DNA from: Pseudomonas oryzihabitans
GTDB taxonomy: Bacteria > Pseudomonadota > Gammaproteobacteria > Pseudomonadales > Pseudomonadaceae
Direction: 5' to 3'
DNA length: 64,000 nt
NCBI RefSeq assembly: GCF_001518815.1
Contig: NZ_CP013987.1
Coordinates: 1,405,001-1,469,000, forward strand
Shown: positions 17,803-29,192 of the stretch, piece by piece
Layout: every line of letters starts with the position of its first letter
Numbering within the stretch: the stretch's first letter is position 1
Translations under genes and position numbers: made by a program
Notes under the pieces: generated by a model
Database searches by the model: none
What the model saw: only the letters and a program-made list of their open reading frames with translations
Told to the model about the DNA's origin: nothing

Positions 17803-19020
17803 ATGTCCGCCATCGCTCCCCAACCGCTGCTCTGGCGTAACGTCACCCTGTTCGATGGCATGCAGACTTGGCCCACGCCCATGGCGGTACGGGTGGAGGG
17901 CGAGCGCATCACGGGGCTTTGGAAAGAAGCCGACTTTCACGCTGAGCAGGGCGAAGGTGCCGAGGTCGTGGGGCAGGGCGGGGTGCTGACGCCCGGGCTG
18001 GTGGATTGCCATACGCATCTGGTCTACGCCGGCCAGCGCGCCGGGGAATTCGAGCAGCGTCTGGAAGGCGCCAGCTACGCCGAAATCGCCCGCGCGGGTG
18101 GCGGCATCCTGGGTACCGTGCACGCCACCCGGGCGGCCAGCGAGGCGGAACTCTTCGCCTTGAGCTTGCCGCGCTTGCAGGCCCTGGCCGACGAGGGTGT
18201 CACCACCGTGGAGATCAAGTCCGGCTACGGCCTGACGGTGGCCGACGAACTCAAGTTGCTGCGTGTCGCTCGCCGGTTGGGTGAGGCGCTACCAGTCCGG
18301 GTGATGACCACGCTGCTGGGCGCCCATGCCGTGCCACCGGAATTCCAGGGCGATGCCGATGGCTACGTCGATCTGGTCTGCCAGGAGATGATCCCCGCCG
18401 CAGTGGCTGAGGGTCTGGCCGATGCGGTGGACGTCTTCTGCGAGGGGATCGCCTTTTCGCCGGCCCAATGCGAGCGGGTCTTCCAGGCAGCACGGGCGCA
18501 CGGCCTGCCGATCAAGGCCCATGCCGAGCAGCTGTCCAATCTGGGCGGCAGTGCCCTGGCCGCGAGCCTGGGCGCCCTGTCGGCGGATCATGTTGAGTAC
18601 CTCGACGAAGCCGGCGTGCGCGCCATGGCAGCAGCCGGTACCGTCGCCGTGCTCCTGCCCGGTGCCTTCCTGATGCTAAGCGAAACCCAGCAGCCACCGG
18701 TGGAGCTGCTACGCCGGCACGGGGTGCCCATGGCCCTGGCCAGTGACGCCAATCCCGGCACCTCGCCGCTCTATCTGCCCACCCTGATCGCGCATCTGGG
18801 CTGCACCCTGTTTCGCCTCACGCCACGCGAGGCCCTGGCCGGCATGACCGCCCATGCCGCCCAGGCCCTGGGGCGCCCGGAGTTGGGCCGTATCCAGGTG
18901 GGCGCCCCGGCGGATCTCTGCCTGTGGGACGTCGGTCAGCCGGCCGAGCTGGCCTATGAGGTACGCCCCGGCCGTTTGCGGCAGCGTGTCTTCGCCGGGG
19001 AGGTGCAGCATGTTCGCTGA
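17803..19020 (+). CDS. hutI: imidazolonepropionase HutI
   Basis: 405 aa amidohydrolase-fold enzyme. The metal-binding DCHTH is at residues 68-72, with a later His in HAEQLS and the catalytic Asp in [10 protein letters not shown]. HutI hydrolyses 4-imidazolone-5-propionate to N-formimidoyl-L-glutamate, the third step of histidine degradation. It is the first gene of the hut operon, directly behind the HutC operators, and its 3' end overlaps hutG by 11 bp. Confidence 0.97.
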   Translation: MSAIAPQPLLWRNVTLFDGMQTWPTPMAVRVEGERITGLWKEADFHAEQGEGAEVVGQGGVLTPGLVDCHTHLVYAGQRAGEFEQRLEGASYAEIARAGGGILGTVHATRAASEAELFALSLPRLQALADEGVTTVEIKSGYGLTVADELKLLRVARRLGEALPVRVMTTLLGAHAVPPEFQGDADGYVDLVCQEMIPAAVAEGLADAVDVFCEGIAFSPAQCERVFQAARAHGLPIKAHAEQLSNLGGSALAASLGALSADHVEYLDEAGVRAMAAAGTVAVLLPGAFLMLSETQQPPVELLRRHGVPMALASDANPGTSPLYLPTLIAHLGCTLFRLTPREALAGMTAHAAQALGRPELGRIQVGAPADLCLWDVGQPAELAYEVRPGRLRQRVFAGEVQHVR

Positions 19021-19986
19021 TCGTCAGACGTTGGAACTCTGGAGCGGTCGTACCGATCCGGAAGCCGACGCCTTGCGCTGGCACCAGTGCATCCAGCCGC
19101 TGACCGTGAACAGCGCGCCGGGTATGGCGCTGCTGGGTTTCGCCTGTGACGAGGGCGTAAGGCGCAATCAGGGTCGCGTGGGCGCCGCCGAAGGCCCCAC
19201 CGCAATGAGACGCGCCCTGGCCAATGTCGCCTGGCAGCGCCAGGGGGCGGCCTATGACGCCGGTGACATCCGCTGCGCCGACGGTGATCTGGAAGGCGCC
19301 CAGCAGCGCCTGGCCGAGGGCGTATGCCTCTTGCTGGACGCCGGCCACCTGCCGCTGGTGATGGGGGGCGGCCATGAGGTGGCCTGGGCCGATTGGTCGG
19401 GACTGGCGCTGCACCTGGCCAAGACCTTGCCCAAGCCGCGCATCGGTATCATCAACTTCGACGCCCATCTGGACCTGCGCGATCCGGTGCAGGGCCCTAC
19501 CTCCGGTACGCCCTTCACCCAAATCGCCGCCCACTGCGCCACCCACGGCTGGCCCTTCCACTACGCCTGCCTGGGACTGAGTCTGGCCGCCAATACCCGC
19601 ACCCTGCTCAGGCGAGCCACCGAGCTGGACGTGCTGATCCGCGAAGACCACGAAATCCGCGAGGGTAGCCTGGAGCGGATCGGCGCCGAGCTGGACGCCT
19701 TCGCCGCTGGCTGCGATGCCCTTTATTTGACCTTCGACCTGGATGTGCTACCGGCGGGCGAGGCACCCGGGGTCAGCGCCCCCGCCGCTCATGGCGTCAA
19801 CCTCGTACTGCTGGAACCCCTGATCCGCCGGCTCAAGGCCAGCGGCAAGTTGCGCCTGGCCGATGTGGCCGAACTCAATCCCGCACTCGACCAGGACGGC
19901 CGCACGGCCCGGATCGCGGCGCGGCTGATCCATACCCTGGCCCTGGATCTCCAGACCGGCTCCGAACAACAAGAGAGGAAGACCGC

Positions 19987-19990
<4 letters not shown>
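19010..19990 (+). CDS. hutG: formimidoylglutamase HutG (arginase family)
   Basis: 326 aa ureohydrolase. The two-manganese site is complete: GGGHE (His122), DAHLD (Asp151, His153, Asp155) and DLD (Asp243, Asp245). This is the arginase-fold formimidoylglutamase (EC 3.5.3.8 type), which releases formamide and L-glutamate directly, and not the N-formylglutamate deformylase also called HutG in many pseudomonads. ATG 19010 overlaps hutI by 11 bp, and the stop overlaps the hutU ATG by 4 bp, so translation is probably coupled. No hutF deiminase gene is in the cluster, consistent with the four-enzyme pathway. Confidence 0.93.
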
Positions 19991-21651
<1,661 letters not shown>

Positions 21652-21735
21652 GCGTCCTGACGCCGGTGGTAGCACCGGCGTCCCGTTCCCGACAACAACA
21701 AGAGCGCCGACCTTCGGCGCCGTGGAGCGCGAACC

Positions 21736-23127
21736 ATGCCCAAGGCCAACACCCCCCTGATCGAGCGGCGCTCGATCGACTTCATTCCCAAGACCGAGCG
21801 GCACGGTCGGCTCTACAGCCAGTTCACCCTCTGGCTGGGCGCCAACCTGCAGATCACCGCCATCGTCACCGGTGCCCTCGCCGTAGTGCTGGGGGGTGAT
21901 GTCTTCTGGTCGTTGATCGGGCTGTTCATCGGCCAGTTGCTGGGCGGTGGGGTAATGGCGCTGCATGCCGTCCAGGGCCCCCGGCTCGGCCTGCCGCAGA
22001 TGATCTCCAGCCGGGTGCAGTTCGGCGTCTATGGCGCGGCGATTCCCATCGTGCTGGTGTGCCTGATGTACCTGGGCTTCACCGCCACGGGCACCGTGCT
22101 GTCCGGCCAGGCGATCGCCCAGCTGGCCGGCATCAGCGACAGTGCCGGCATCCTGGTCTTCGCCACCTGCATCGTGGTGGCCACGGTCCTCGGCTACCGG
22201 GTGATCCACTGGGTCGGTCGACTGGCCAGCGTCCTAGGCATCCTCGCCTTCTGCTACCTGTTCGCCCGGCTGATCAGCCTGGGCGACCTGGGCGCCTTGC
22301 TGCAGATCCGCCACTTCAGCTGGGCGTCCTTTCTACTGGCCGTGTCCCTGGCCGCTTCCTGGCAGATCGCCTATGGCCCCTATGTGGCGGACTATTCCCG
22401 TTATCTGCCGAGCGCTACTTCGAGCTGGAAAACCTTTGCCGCCGTGGGGGCCGGTTCGATACTCGGCGCCCAGGCGGCCATGATCCTCGGCGTGCTGGCT
22501 GCAGCCCTGGCGAACGGCCAGTTCGCCGGGCGCGAGGTGGCCTATATCGTCGGCCTTGGCGGCAGTGGTGTGACCGCGGCGCTGCTGTACTTCAGCATCG
22601 CCTTCGGCAAGATCACCATCTCCACGCTCAATTCCTATGGCAGCTTCATGTGCATCGCCACGGTGATCAGTGGCTTTCGCGGTCATCTGGAGGTGTCGCG
22701 GCTCCAGCGGCTGTTCTTCGTGCTCGCCATCGTCGGCGCCGCCACCCTGGTGGCGCTGCTTGGCCAGCGGGAATTCCTCGGCGCCTTCAAGTCCTTCATC
22801 CTCTTCCTGCTGACCTTCTTCACGCCCTGGAGCGCGGTCAACCTGGTGGACTACTACGCCGTCAACCACGGCCGCTACGACCTGGCCGCCCTGGCTGATC
22901 CTGACGGGCGCTACGGTCGCTGGAATCGGGCCGGCCTGCTCGCCTACGGCGTCGGGGTGCTGATCCAGCTGCCGTTCCTCTCGACCAAACTCTACACCGG
23001 CCCGCTGGTGGCGCATCTGGGCGGCGTGGACATCTCCTGGATCATCGGCCTGCTGGTGCCGGCGGTCCTCTACTACCTGCTGGCCCGTCGCCAACCACTG
23101 CCGAACACGCGCCCGGCGGCAATCTGA
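21736..23127 (+). CDS. NCS1-family permease of the hut cluster
   Basis: 463 aa with about twelve membrane segments and NCS1 (cytosine/purine/allantoin) family hallmarks, including a long N-terminal loop and GANLQITAIVTGAL near residue 34. A permease of this family is found in hut clusters of several pseudomonads. From its position between hutU and hutH, urocanate, histidine or a related imidazole is the likely substrate, although the family by itself would suggest nucleobases. Confidence 0.87.
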   Translation: MPKANTPLIERRSIDFIPKTERHGRLYSQFTLWLGANLQITAIVTGALAVVLGGDVFWSLIGLFIGQLLGGGVMALHAVQGPRLGLPQMISSRVQFGVYGAAIPIVLVCLMYLGFTATGTVLSGQAIAQLAGISDSAGILVFATCIVVATVLGYRVIHWVGRLASVLGILAFCYLFARLISLGDLGALLQIRHFSWASFLLAVSLAASWQIAYGPYVADYSRYLPSATSSWKTFAAVGAGSILGAQAAMILGVLAAALANGQFAGREVAYIVGLGGSGVTAALLYFSIAFGKITISTLNSYGSFMCIATVISGFRGHLEVSRLQRLFFVLAIVGAATLVALLGQREFLGAFKSFILFLLTFFTPWSAVNLVDYYAVNHGRYDLAALADPDGRYGRWNRAGLLAYGVGVLIQLPFLSTKLYTGPLVAHLGGVDISWIIGLLVPAVLYYLLARRQPLPNTRPAAI

Positions 23128-23176
23128 ATTTCTCGATCAACGCCGACACCTGCGGTGTGCGGCTCTGGAGTCCTAG

Positions 23177-24709
23177 ATGAACACCCTGACCCTGAAACCC
23201 GGCACCCTCGATCTGGCCCAGCTGCGCCAGGCCTACCAGCAGCCACTGCGCGTCGAGCTGGATCCAGCGGCCTATGCGGCCATAGACGCCAGTGTGGCCT
23301 GCGTGGAAAACATCCTGGCCGAAGGCCGGACTGCCTATGGCATCAACACCGGTTTTGGTCTGCTGGCCTCGACACGGATCGCGCCGGCGGATCTCGAAAA
23401 GCTGCAGCGCTCCCTGGTCCTGTCCCATGCCGCTGGCGTCGGTGAGGCGCTGGACGACGATCTGGTGCGGCTGATCATGCTGCTCAAGGTCAACAGCCTG
23501 GCCCGTGGCTTTTCCGCCATCCGCCGCCAGGTCATCGAAGCCCTGATCGGCCTGATCAACGCCGAGGTCTATCCGCATATCCCGCTCAAGGGCTCGGTGG
23601 GCGCCTCGGGTGACCTGGCGCCGCTGGCGCACATGTCGCTGGTGCTGATCGGCGAGAGCAAGGCGCGTTACCAGGGCCAGTGGCTGCCGGCCCGCGAGGC
23701 GCTGGCGGTGGCGGGTCTCGAACCCCTGACTCTGGCGGCCAAGGAGGGCTTGGCGCTGCTCAATGGCACCCAGGTGTCCACCGCCTATGCCTTGCGCGGA
23801 TTGTTCGAGGGGGAAGACCTGTTCGCCGCGGCCACCGTCTGTGGCGGCTTGAGCGTCGAGGCCATGCTCGGTTCCCGGGCGCCCTTCGATGCGCGCATCC
23901 ATGCCGCACGGGGCCAGCGCGGCCAGATCGACGTGGCAGCGGCCTATCGCGAACTGCTCACCGCCAGCAGCGAGGTGTCCCGCTCCCACGCCAATTGCGA
24001 CAAGGTCCAGGATCCCTATTCGCTGCGCTGCCAGCCCCAGGTGATGGGTGCCTGCCTGACCCAGCTGCGCCAGGCGGCCGAGGTATTGGAGGTCGAAGCC
24101 AACGCCGTGTCCGACAACCCCCTGGTATTCGCCGAGGAAGGTGATGTCATCTCCGGCGGCAACTTCCACGCCGAGCCGGTGGCCATGGCCGCCGACAATC
24201 TGGCCCTGGCGCTGGCCGAGATTGGCGCCCTGTCGGAGCGGCGCACCTCGCTGATGATGGATAGGCACATGTCCCAGCTGCCGCCCTTCCTGGTGGAGAA
24301 CGGCGGGGTCAATTCCGGTTTCATGATAGCCCAGGTCACCGCGGCGGCCCTGGCCAGCGACAACAAGGCGCTGGCCCATCCGGCCAGCGTCGACAGCCTG
24401 CCCACCTCGGCCAACCAGGAAGACCACGTGTCCATGGCGCCCAACGCCGGCAAGCGCCTGTGGGCCATGGCCGAGAATGTGCGTGGCATCCTCGCCATCG
24501 AGTGGCTGGGCGCCTGCCAGGGCCTGGATTTCCGTCACGGCCTGAAGAGTTCGGAGCGACTGGAAAGGGCGCGCAGCATCCTGCGCGAGCGGGTGCCCTA
24601 CTATCAGGAAGACCGCTTCTTCGCCCCGGACATCGAGGCCGCCAGCGCTCTGCTGGCCAGCGGCTGCCTGAACGCGCTGGTCACGCCGCGGCTGCTGCCC
24701 AGTCTTTGA
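23177..24709 (+). CDS. hutH: histidine ammonia-lyase HutH
   Basis: 510 aa. The autocatalytic MIO cofactor triad Ala143-Ser144-Gly145 sits in [12 protein letters not shown], and Tyr53 ([10 protein letters not shown]) and the C-terminal [10 protein letters not shown] segment are conserved. HutH deaminates L-histidine to trans-urocanate, the first step of the pathway. It is 49 bp after the permease gene and 76 bp before hutC. Confidence 0.97.
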   Translation: MNTLTLKPGTLDLAQLRQAYQQPLRVELDPAAYAAIDASVACVENILAEGRTAYGINTGFGLLASTRIAPADLEKLQRSLVLSHAAGVGEALDDDLVRLIMLLKVNSLARGFSAIRRQVIEALIGLINAEVYPHIPLKGSVGASGDLAPLAHMSLVLIGESKARYQGQWLPAREALAVAGLEPLTLAAKEGLALLNGTQVSTAYALRGLFEGEDLFAAATVCGGLSVEAMLGSRAPFDARIHAARGQRGQIDVAAAYRELLTASSEVSRSHANCDKVQDPYSLRCQPQVMGACLTQLRQAAEVLEVEANAVSDNPLVFAEEGDVISGGNFHAEPVAMAADNLALALAEIGALSERRTSLMMDRHMSQLPPFLVENGGVNSGFMIAQVTAAALASDNKALAHPASVDSLPTSANQEDHVSMAPNAGKRLWAMAENVRGILAIEWLGACQGLDFRHGLKSSERLERARSILRERVPYYQEDRFFAPDIEAASALLASGCLNALVTPRLLPSL

Positions 24710-24785
24710 GGCACACGCGGTCCGGCAGCCAGAAGGCCAGACCGCGCGTTATCATCGGCTTCCCATTTTCCGGCCTGGAGTTCGC

Positions 24786-25499
24786 GTGAGCAGCACGACA
24801 CCCCCGCGCTACAAGGTGATCGAGGACTTCCTGCTCGAACGCATCCAGGGTGGTGCCTATCCGGTGCATCACCAGATCCCCACCGAAGAACAGCTGGCGC
24901 GGGATTTCGCCGTCAGCCGCATGACCGCCAACAAGGCCATCACCCGCCTGGTGCAGCAGGGCTACCTGATGCGCCAGGCGGGGCTGGGCACCTTCGTCAT
25001 CGAGCGCAAGGCCGAATCCTCGCTGCACGAGGTGATGAACATCGCTGCCGAGGTACGCGCCCGGGGGCACCAGTATTCCAACGAGGTGCTGCGCAGCGAG
25101 GCCGTCGCCGCCGATGACGAGGTGGCCCTGCGCCTGGGGCTGCGGATCGGCAGCCAGGTTTTTCACAGCATCCTGGTACACCGCGAGGATGGCGTGCCCA
25201 TCCAGCTGGAAGACCGCTACGTCAATCCGCGCTGGGTGCCGCATTATCTGGAGAGTGACTTCAGTCGCCAGACGCCCAATGAGGTGCTGGTAGCCAGCTG
25301 TCCGATCAGTGATGTGGAGCATATCGTCGAGGCGGTGCTGGCTAACGCCCAGACGGCGCGCTGGTTGGAGATCACCGAGGGGGCGGCTTGCCTGTCGATG
25401 ATCCGCCGCACCTGGTCGGACGAACACCTGGTCAGCTATGTACGGCTGCTGCATCCGGGGGACAGGTACAAGTTGAGTTCGACGACCCGGCACCGTTGA
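24786..25499 (+). CDS. hutC: histidine utilisation repressor HutC (GntR family)
   Basis: 237 aa. A winged HTH fills the first 70 residues (EEQLARDFAVSRMTANKAI near 31), followed by a UTRA effector domain ending in WSDEHLVSYVRLLHPGDRY. HutC binds urocanate and then releases hut operators. It starts with GTG at 24786 behind GGAG. An imperfect stem of 7 bp with a long loop (24716-24746) precedes it, so partly separate expression from hutH is possible. Confidence 0.95.
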   Translation: MSSTTPPRYKVIEDFLLERIQGGAYPVHHQIPTEEQLARDFAVSRMTANKAITRLVQQGYLMRQAGLGTFVIERKAESSLHEVMNIAAEVRARGHQYSNEVLRSEAVAADDEVALRLGLRIGSQVFHSILVHREDGVPIQLEDRYVNPRWVPHYLESDFSRQTPNEVLVASCPISDVEHIVEAVLANAQTARWLEITEGAACLSMIRRTWSDEHLVSYVRLLHPGDRYKLSSTTRHR

Positions 25500-25520
25500 G
25501 GGGCGAGAGTGGGGAGGGGT

Positions 25521-25610
25521 GTTGGGCTTCGCTGCGCTCAGCCCAACCTACGAGACTGTTCGCACGCGCCGATTTGCCCCCTCTCCCCTTAAGAGAGGGT
25601 TGGGGTGAGG
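25521..25610. repeat. extragenic repeat pair between hutC and azoR
   Basis: The GTTGGGCT...AGCCCAAC hairpin element at 25521-25547 is followed by CCCTCTC...GAGAGGG (25579-25599) and GGTTGGGGTGAGGG. Both belong to the repeat family found at four other places in this window, and they lie between convergent genes. Confidence 0.82.
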
Positions 25611-25630
25611 GTAGCCCCTGCAGCCAGCGA

Positions 25631-26239
25631 TCAGAGCTTGCTCACCAGCGCCACGGCGTCCTGTTTGGCCTGGTCGCGCGAAGCCTGATCGACCTCGGCA
25701 CCGAACAGAGTCTTTTCCACCACCACGGTGTGCATCCGGTCGATGCCGACCATCTCGCACCAGGTGCGCAGATAGGACTCTTGGTGCTCCTGGCGATCCA
25801 GGGCCGCACCGCGGGCGGCGATCACCAGTGCCTGGCGGCCGCCGAGCAGGCCATTGAGGCCGCGGTCGTCGAAGGTGAACAGCAGGTCTTTCTGGCTGAC
25901 CACGTCGAACAGCTGCTTGAGCTTGTAGGGGATGCCGAAATTCCAGCAGGGCACGCCGAACACCAGCACATCCGCCGCCTTGAAGCGCTGCGCCAGCGCC
26001 TTGGCGACCGTCCAGGCGTACGCCTGCTCGGCGCTCAGGGACTCGCCCTGGATGCCGGCGTACTTGGCGTCGAGAATGGGACCGTCGAATTCCGGCAGGT
26101 CGCAGTGCCAGACATCCAGGGTGTCCACCTCGGCATCTGGATGCCTGTCCTGCCAGGCCTGGATAAAGGCGTTGGCGACGTCCAGGGAGGCGGAGCGATC
26201 CTGGCGGGGCGAACCTATCACGTGCAGCAGTCGGGGCAT
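25631..26239 (-). CDS. azoR: FMN-dependent NADH:quinone oxidoreductase / azoreductase
   Basis: 202 aa flavodoxin-like fold of the AzoR family. The FMN phosphate loop is SPRQDRSASL near residues 9-18, and PCWNFGIPYKLKQ near 96 matches the family PMYNFxxPxxLK flavin and dimer motif. Such enzymes reduce quinones by two electrons with NADH and reduce azo dyes in vitro. It appears to be a single-gene unit with repeats on both sides. Confidence 0.92.
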   Translation of the reverse strand: MPRLLHVIGSPRQDRSASLDVANAFIQAWQDRHPDAEVDTLDVWHCDLPEFDGPILDAKYAGIQGESLSAEQAYAWTVAKALAQRFKAADVLVFGVPCWNFGIPYKLKQLFDVVSQKDLLFTFDDRGLNGLLGGRQALVIAARGAALDRQEHQESYLRTWCEMVGIDRMHTVVVEKTLFGAEVDQASRDQAKQDAVALVSKL

Positions 26240-26691
26240 GGGCAGATCCTCGCTCGATGGGGATTGCGATAACTATAAGCGTCTCGCTGGAGCGTGCCAG
26301 CCTCGAATGGGGTGTGCCGATGGATGGTCTGGGGGGCGGTTCCTGGAGTGACAATTGGTGTTGGGCGGGCCCTTATCCCAGCCCTCTCCCGGAGGGAGAG
26401 GGGCCGCCTGGCGCGGGCGGGAGGCTGCACTCCACGCGTTCGGGATGGCCCAGGTGGAAAACGCTGCGCGGTTTTCCACGCTACGGCTGCGATTGGGGAC
26501 GGGCCCTCACCCCAGCCCTCTCCCAGAGGGAGAGGGGGCGGATTGGTGTGAGCGGGAGGCTGCGCTCCACGTGTGCGGCATGGGCACAGGTGGAAAACGC
26601 TGCGCGGTTTTCCACGCTACGGCTAGGTGAGGAGGTAGCTACGTAGGTTGGGCTAAGCGCAGCGAAGCCCAACGACTACCCCATCGTCCCA
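26240..26691. repeat. 452-bp repeat patch between azoR and the PepSY gene
   Basis: There is no credible gene. The patch has two CCCTCTCCC...GGGAGAGGG hairpins (near 26383 and 26516), two nearly identical GGTGGAAAACGCTGCGCGGT-type elements (26453-26488 and 26589-26624; arms GTGGAAAA/TTTTCCAC) and one GTAGGTTGGGCT...AGCCCAAC element (26643-26673). The first two element types alternate, so this is an older, shorter version of the array at 61978-62620. Confidence 0.85.
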
Positions 26692-28071
26692 TCAAGCCGA
26701 ACCGGCCTCGGTGCGCAGCGCCGGACCGCGTAGGCCGAGCAGGGTGTCCAGCAGCAGGAACAGCAGCAGGCTGCCACCCAGCACCGGCAGGCACAGGCCG
26801 AGCAGAACGGCCGTCACGGGCACCAGCAAACGGGGCAGCGGCGAGAGCTGACGCCAGAGGGCGATCAGACCGGGTTGCGCCGGATCGCGGGTGGGACGGC
26901 GGCGCCACCAGAGCAGGTAGCCCCAGACGGTCATCACCAGCAGCCCCAGGGCGATGGCCACCAGCACCAGCTGGTTGGCCAGGCCGAACAGCACGCCCAT
27001 GTGGGCATCGATGCCCCAGCGGGTCAGCTTGGCTGGCAGCGAGTACTGGGCGAAGCGCACCTGATCCACCACTTTCAGGCTGGTCGGATCGACGGAGACG
27101 GCGTCCACCCGGGTCGGCCAGCGGCGATCGATTTCGCTGACCGTCCAGGCCTTGTCGGTGCTACGAGCCGGACGGATCTCCAGCTTGCCGGCGTCGATAC
27201 CGGCCGCACGGGCACTGGCCAGCACCTGGTCGAAGGTGGTCGGATCCAGCGACGGCGCCTTGGCCATGTGCATGGCGCCATGGCCGTGGTGCTCAGCATG
27301 CTCGTCGTGGGCCATGGCCGGGGCCGGGGCGCTGCCCAGGGCGGTCTTCACGCTGGGGGTGGACCACCCGTAGTGGGCGCGCAGCACGCCGATGTTGTCG
27401 CCGGCGAAGCGCGACCAGGTCAGGCCGGTGGCGGACAGGAACAGCAGCCCGCCCAGCAGCCAGACACCGGTGCTGGCGTGCAGGCCGCGCAGCCCTCGGG
27501 CCGGACGGCGTCGGCGGCGGCGCACCAGCCAGAGCGTCAGGCCGCCGAGGGCGGCGACCCATAGCCAGGAGGCGGCCAGTTCGCTGTAGAGACGTCCGGG
27601 CTCACCCAGCAGCAGGCTGCGGTGGAACTGATCGATGGCGGTGCGCAGTGGCAGGATGCCGCTGGTGCCATAGACGGTCAGGTCGCCACGAATGGCGCCG
27701 GTGACCGGATCGACGAAGAGGGCGCGATGGGCCGATTCGCCCAGGGACGGATCGTTGAACATCACCCGGGTGGTGTCGCCCACCGCCGGGGCCGGACGCA
27801 CGGCGCCCAGGCTCAAGGCCGGGCCCGCCACCGCCTGGGCAGCACGGATCTGCTCGGCCAGCGGCAGCGTCTCACCGCGACTGGGGGTGTGCAGGGCCTC
27901 GGCATAGAGGCGTGCTTCGAGTTGCGGCGTCAGGGCATAGAGCAGGCCGCTGGCGGCGGCCACCAGCAGGAAGGGGCCGACGAAAAGGCCAATCAGGAAA
28001 TGCAGCCGCGCCAGCAGTTGCAGCAGCGGCCCCGGCGTCTTGGCGGCCGGAGCGGAGGGGTGCGAAGTCAT
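26692..28071 (-). CDS. PepSY-domain inner-membrane protein (possible iron/ferric reductase-type)
   Basis: 459 aa, PepSY-associated TM family. Hydrophobic segments are near residues 20-44, 160-185, 205-225, 370-400 and at the C-terminus, with periplasmic PepSY-like regions between them. A His-rich loop (DEHAEHHGHGAMH) near residue 257 may bind metal. Relatives include the ferrisiderophore reductase-type FsrB/PiuB proteins. ATG 28071 is chosen; GTG 28080 is three codons upstream. The DUF2946 gene follows upstream on the same strand. The TonB receptor set lies about 5 kb away, so a functional link is only a guess. Confidence 0.82.
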   Translation of the reverse strand: MTSHPSAPAAKTPGPLLQLLARLHFLIGLFVGPFLLVAAASGLLYALTPQLEARLYAEALHTPSRGETLPLAEQIRAAQAVAGPALSLGAVRPAPAVGDTTRVMFNDPSLGESAHRALFVDPVTGAIRGDLTVYGTSGILPLRTAIDQFHRSLLLGEPGRLYSELAASWLWVAALGGLTLWLVRRRRRRPARGLRGLHASTGVWLLGGLLFLSATGLTWSRFAGDNIGVLRAHYGWSTPSVKTALGSAPAPAMAHDEHAEHHGHGAMHMAKAPSLDPTTFDQVLASARAAGIDAGKLEIRPARSTDKAWTVSEIDRRWPTRVDAVSVDPTSLKVVDQVRFAQYSLPAKLTRWGIDAHMGVLFGLANQLVLVAIALGLLVMTVWGYLLWWRRRPTRDPAQPGLIALWRQLSPLPRLLVPVTAVLLGLCLPVLGGSLLLFLLLDTLLGLRGPALRTEAGSA

Positions 28072-28159
28072 AGCGTTCACCACGGGTCGGCACGCGGCCA
28101 GCCGTTGGCCGCGTGCGGGATTACGAAAAAAGAGCACAGCAGTTTTCGTAGCCGGGGCG

Positions 28160-28567
28160 TCAGGGGGCCTGGGGGTGAAGCGCGGAGCGATAGGCCCGTG
28201 GTGGGGGCGGCAGGGCGCTCTGGTAGCGGCGGCGATGGGGATCGCCGGGCCGCAGCAGCCATTGCAGGGCGATGGCCAGCAGGGTGGCCAGGAACAGGGT
28301 GGCGGCAAAGACGCAATCGCCGGTGGGCGAGAGCGTGGTGATGCTGCCACCCGGCAGGCCGGCGTGCATGCCGGCCATGTCGTCCTGGGCCGCCTGTGAC
28401 TGGGCGCCCTGGTGGTGCTCGTGCACCTGCGTGGAGAGGGGCGAGGCCGGCAGGGTAAGGCGCGCCAGCATCTGACCGTGGCCCAGGGCGCAGACGAGTC
28501 CGTTCAACAGGATGCAGGCCAGCAGCATCCAGGCGAGCGAAGCGCGTGGGGAACGGACGGTTTTCAT
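28160..28567 (-). CDS. DUF2946 family small membrane/exported protein
   Basis: 135 aa. It has an N-terminal hydrophobic segment (residues 13-31), a His/Met-containing middle (VHEHHQ, MAGMHAG), one Cys near the second hydrophobic segment (GDCVFAATLFLATLLAIALQ) and a Pro/Arg-rich tail. DUF2946 proteins often neighbour copper or TonB-linked genes; the function is unknown. It probably shares an operon with the PepSY gene 88 bp downstream, and both carry His-rich segments. Confidence 0.75.
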   Translation of the reverse strand: MKTVRSPRASLAWMLLACILLNGLVCALGHGQMLARLTLPASPLSTQVHEHHQGAQSQAAQDDMAGMHAGLPGGSITTLSPTGDCVFAATLFLATLLAIALQWLLRPGDPHRRRYQSALPPPPRAYRSALHPQAP

Positions 28568-28669
28568 GGCAGGGGACTGTATCATCGTCGTAGGCAGCGC
28601 ACAGCCCGGCGGGCGCCGCCCTGCGCCGAAATGTCGCGCCCCCGTGGGCCGCCCAGACCAGAAGAGACC

Positions 28670-29188
28670 ATGAGCGAAGCGCCAATCATCACCCTGGATC
28701 GGATCATCTCAGCGGATGACGGGATAGCCACCTTTCTGCTGGCGAGCTATCGCGAGGTGTTCGCCAGCCGCGCCGATGCCGCGCCCGTGCCGAAGGATCT
28801 GCGTCTTTTCGCCGATCACTATGGCGTTGGCCAGGGCTGCCTGCTGATCGCTCGCGACGCCTCTGGCAAGCCCATCGGCAGCATCGCCTATCGGCCCTAT
28901 GACCGGCGTTTTCCGCAGCTGGCCTATCCTGGCGAGCGGGTGGTCGAAGTGGTTCGCCTGTATGTCGCACCCCCCTACCGGCGCCAGGGCCTGGGGCGAC
29001 GGCTGTTCGGCGCGCTGCTGGCACAGGCAGGGCGGGACGGCGTGGCGCGTCTCTACTTGCACACCCATCCCTTCCTGCCCGGTGCCGAGGCCTTCTGGCT
29101 TGGCCAGGGCTTTCGGGTCGTCGAACGGGAGTCGGCCTTGCCCTGGCAGACCATCCATCTGGATCGCCGGCTAAGGGACGCACGATAG
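28670..29188 (+). CDS. GNAT-family N-acetyltransferase
   Basis: 172 aa. Motif A, the acetyl-CoA pyrophosphate loop, is visible as VRLYVAPPYRRQGLGRRLF near residues 95-113 (Q/RxxGxG/A type), and a C-terminal FWLGQGF segment is typical of GNATs. The acceptor substrate cannot be inferred. ATG 28670 follows GAAGAGA. It is divergent from the DUF2946 gene and convergent with cobF. Confidence 0.88.
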   Translation: MSEAPIITLDRIISADDGIATFLLASYREVFASRADAAPVPKDLRLFADHYGVGQGCLLIARDASGKPIGSIAYRPYDRRFPQLAYPGERVVEVVRLYVAPPYRRQGLGRRLFGALLAQAGRDGVARLYLHTHPFLPGAEAFWLGQGFRVVERESALPWQTIHLDRRLRDAR

Positions 29189-29192
29189 CGGC

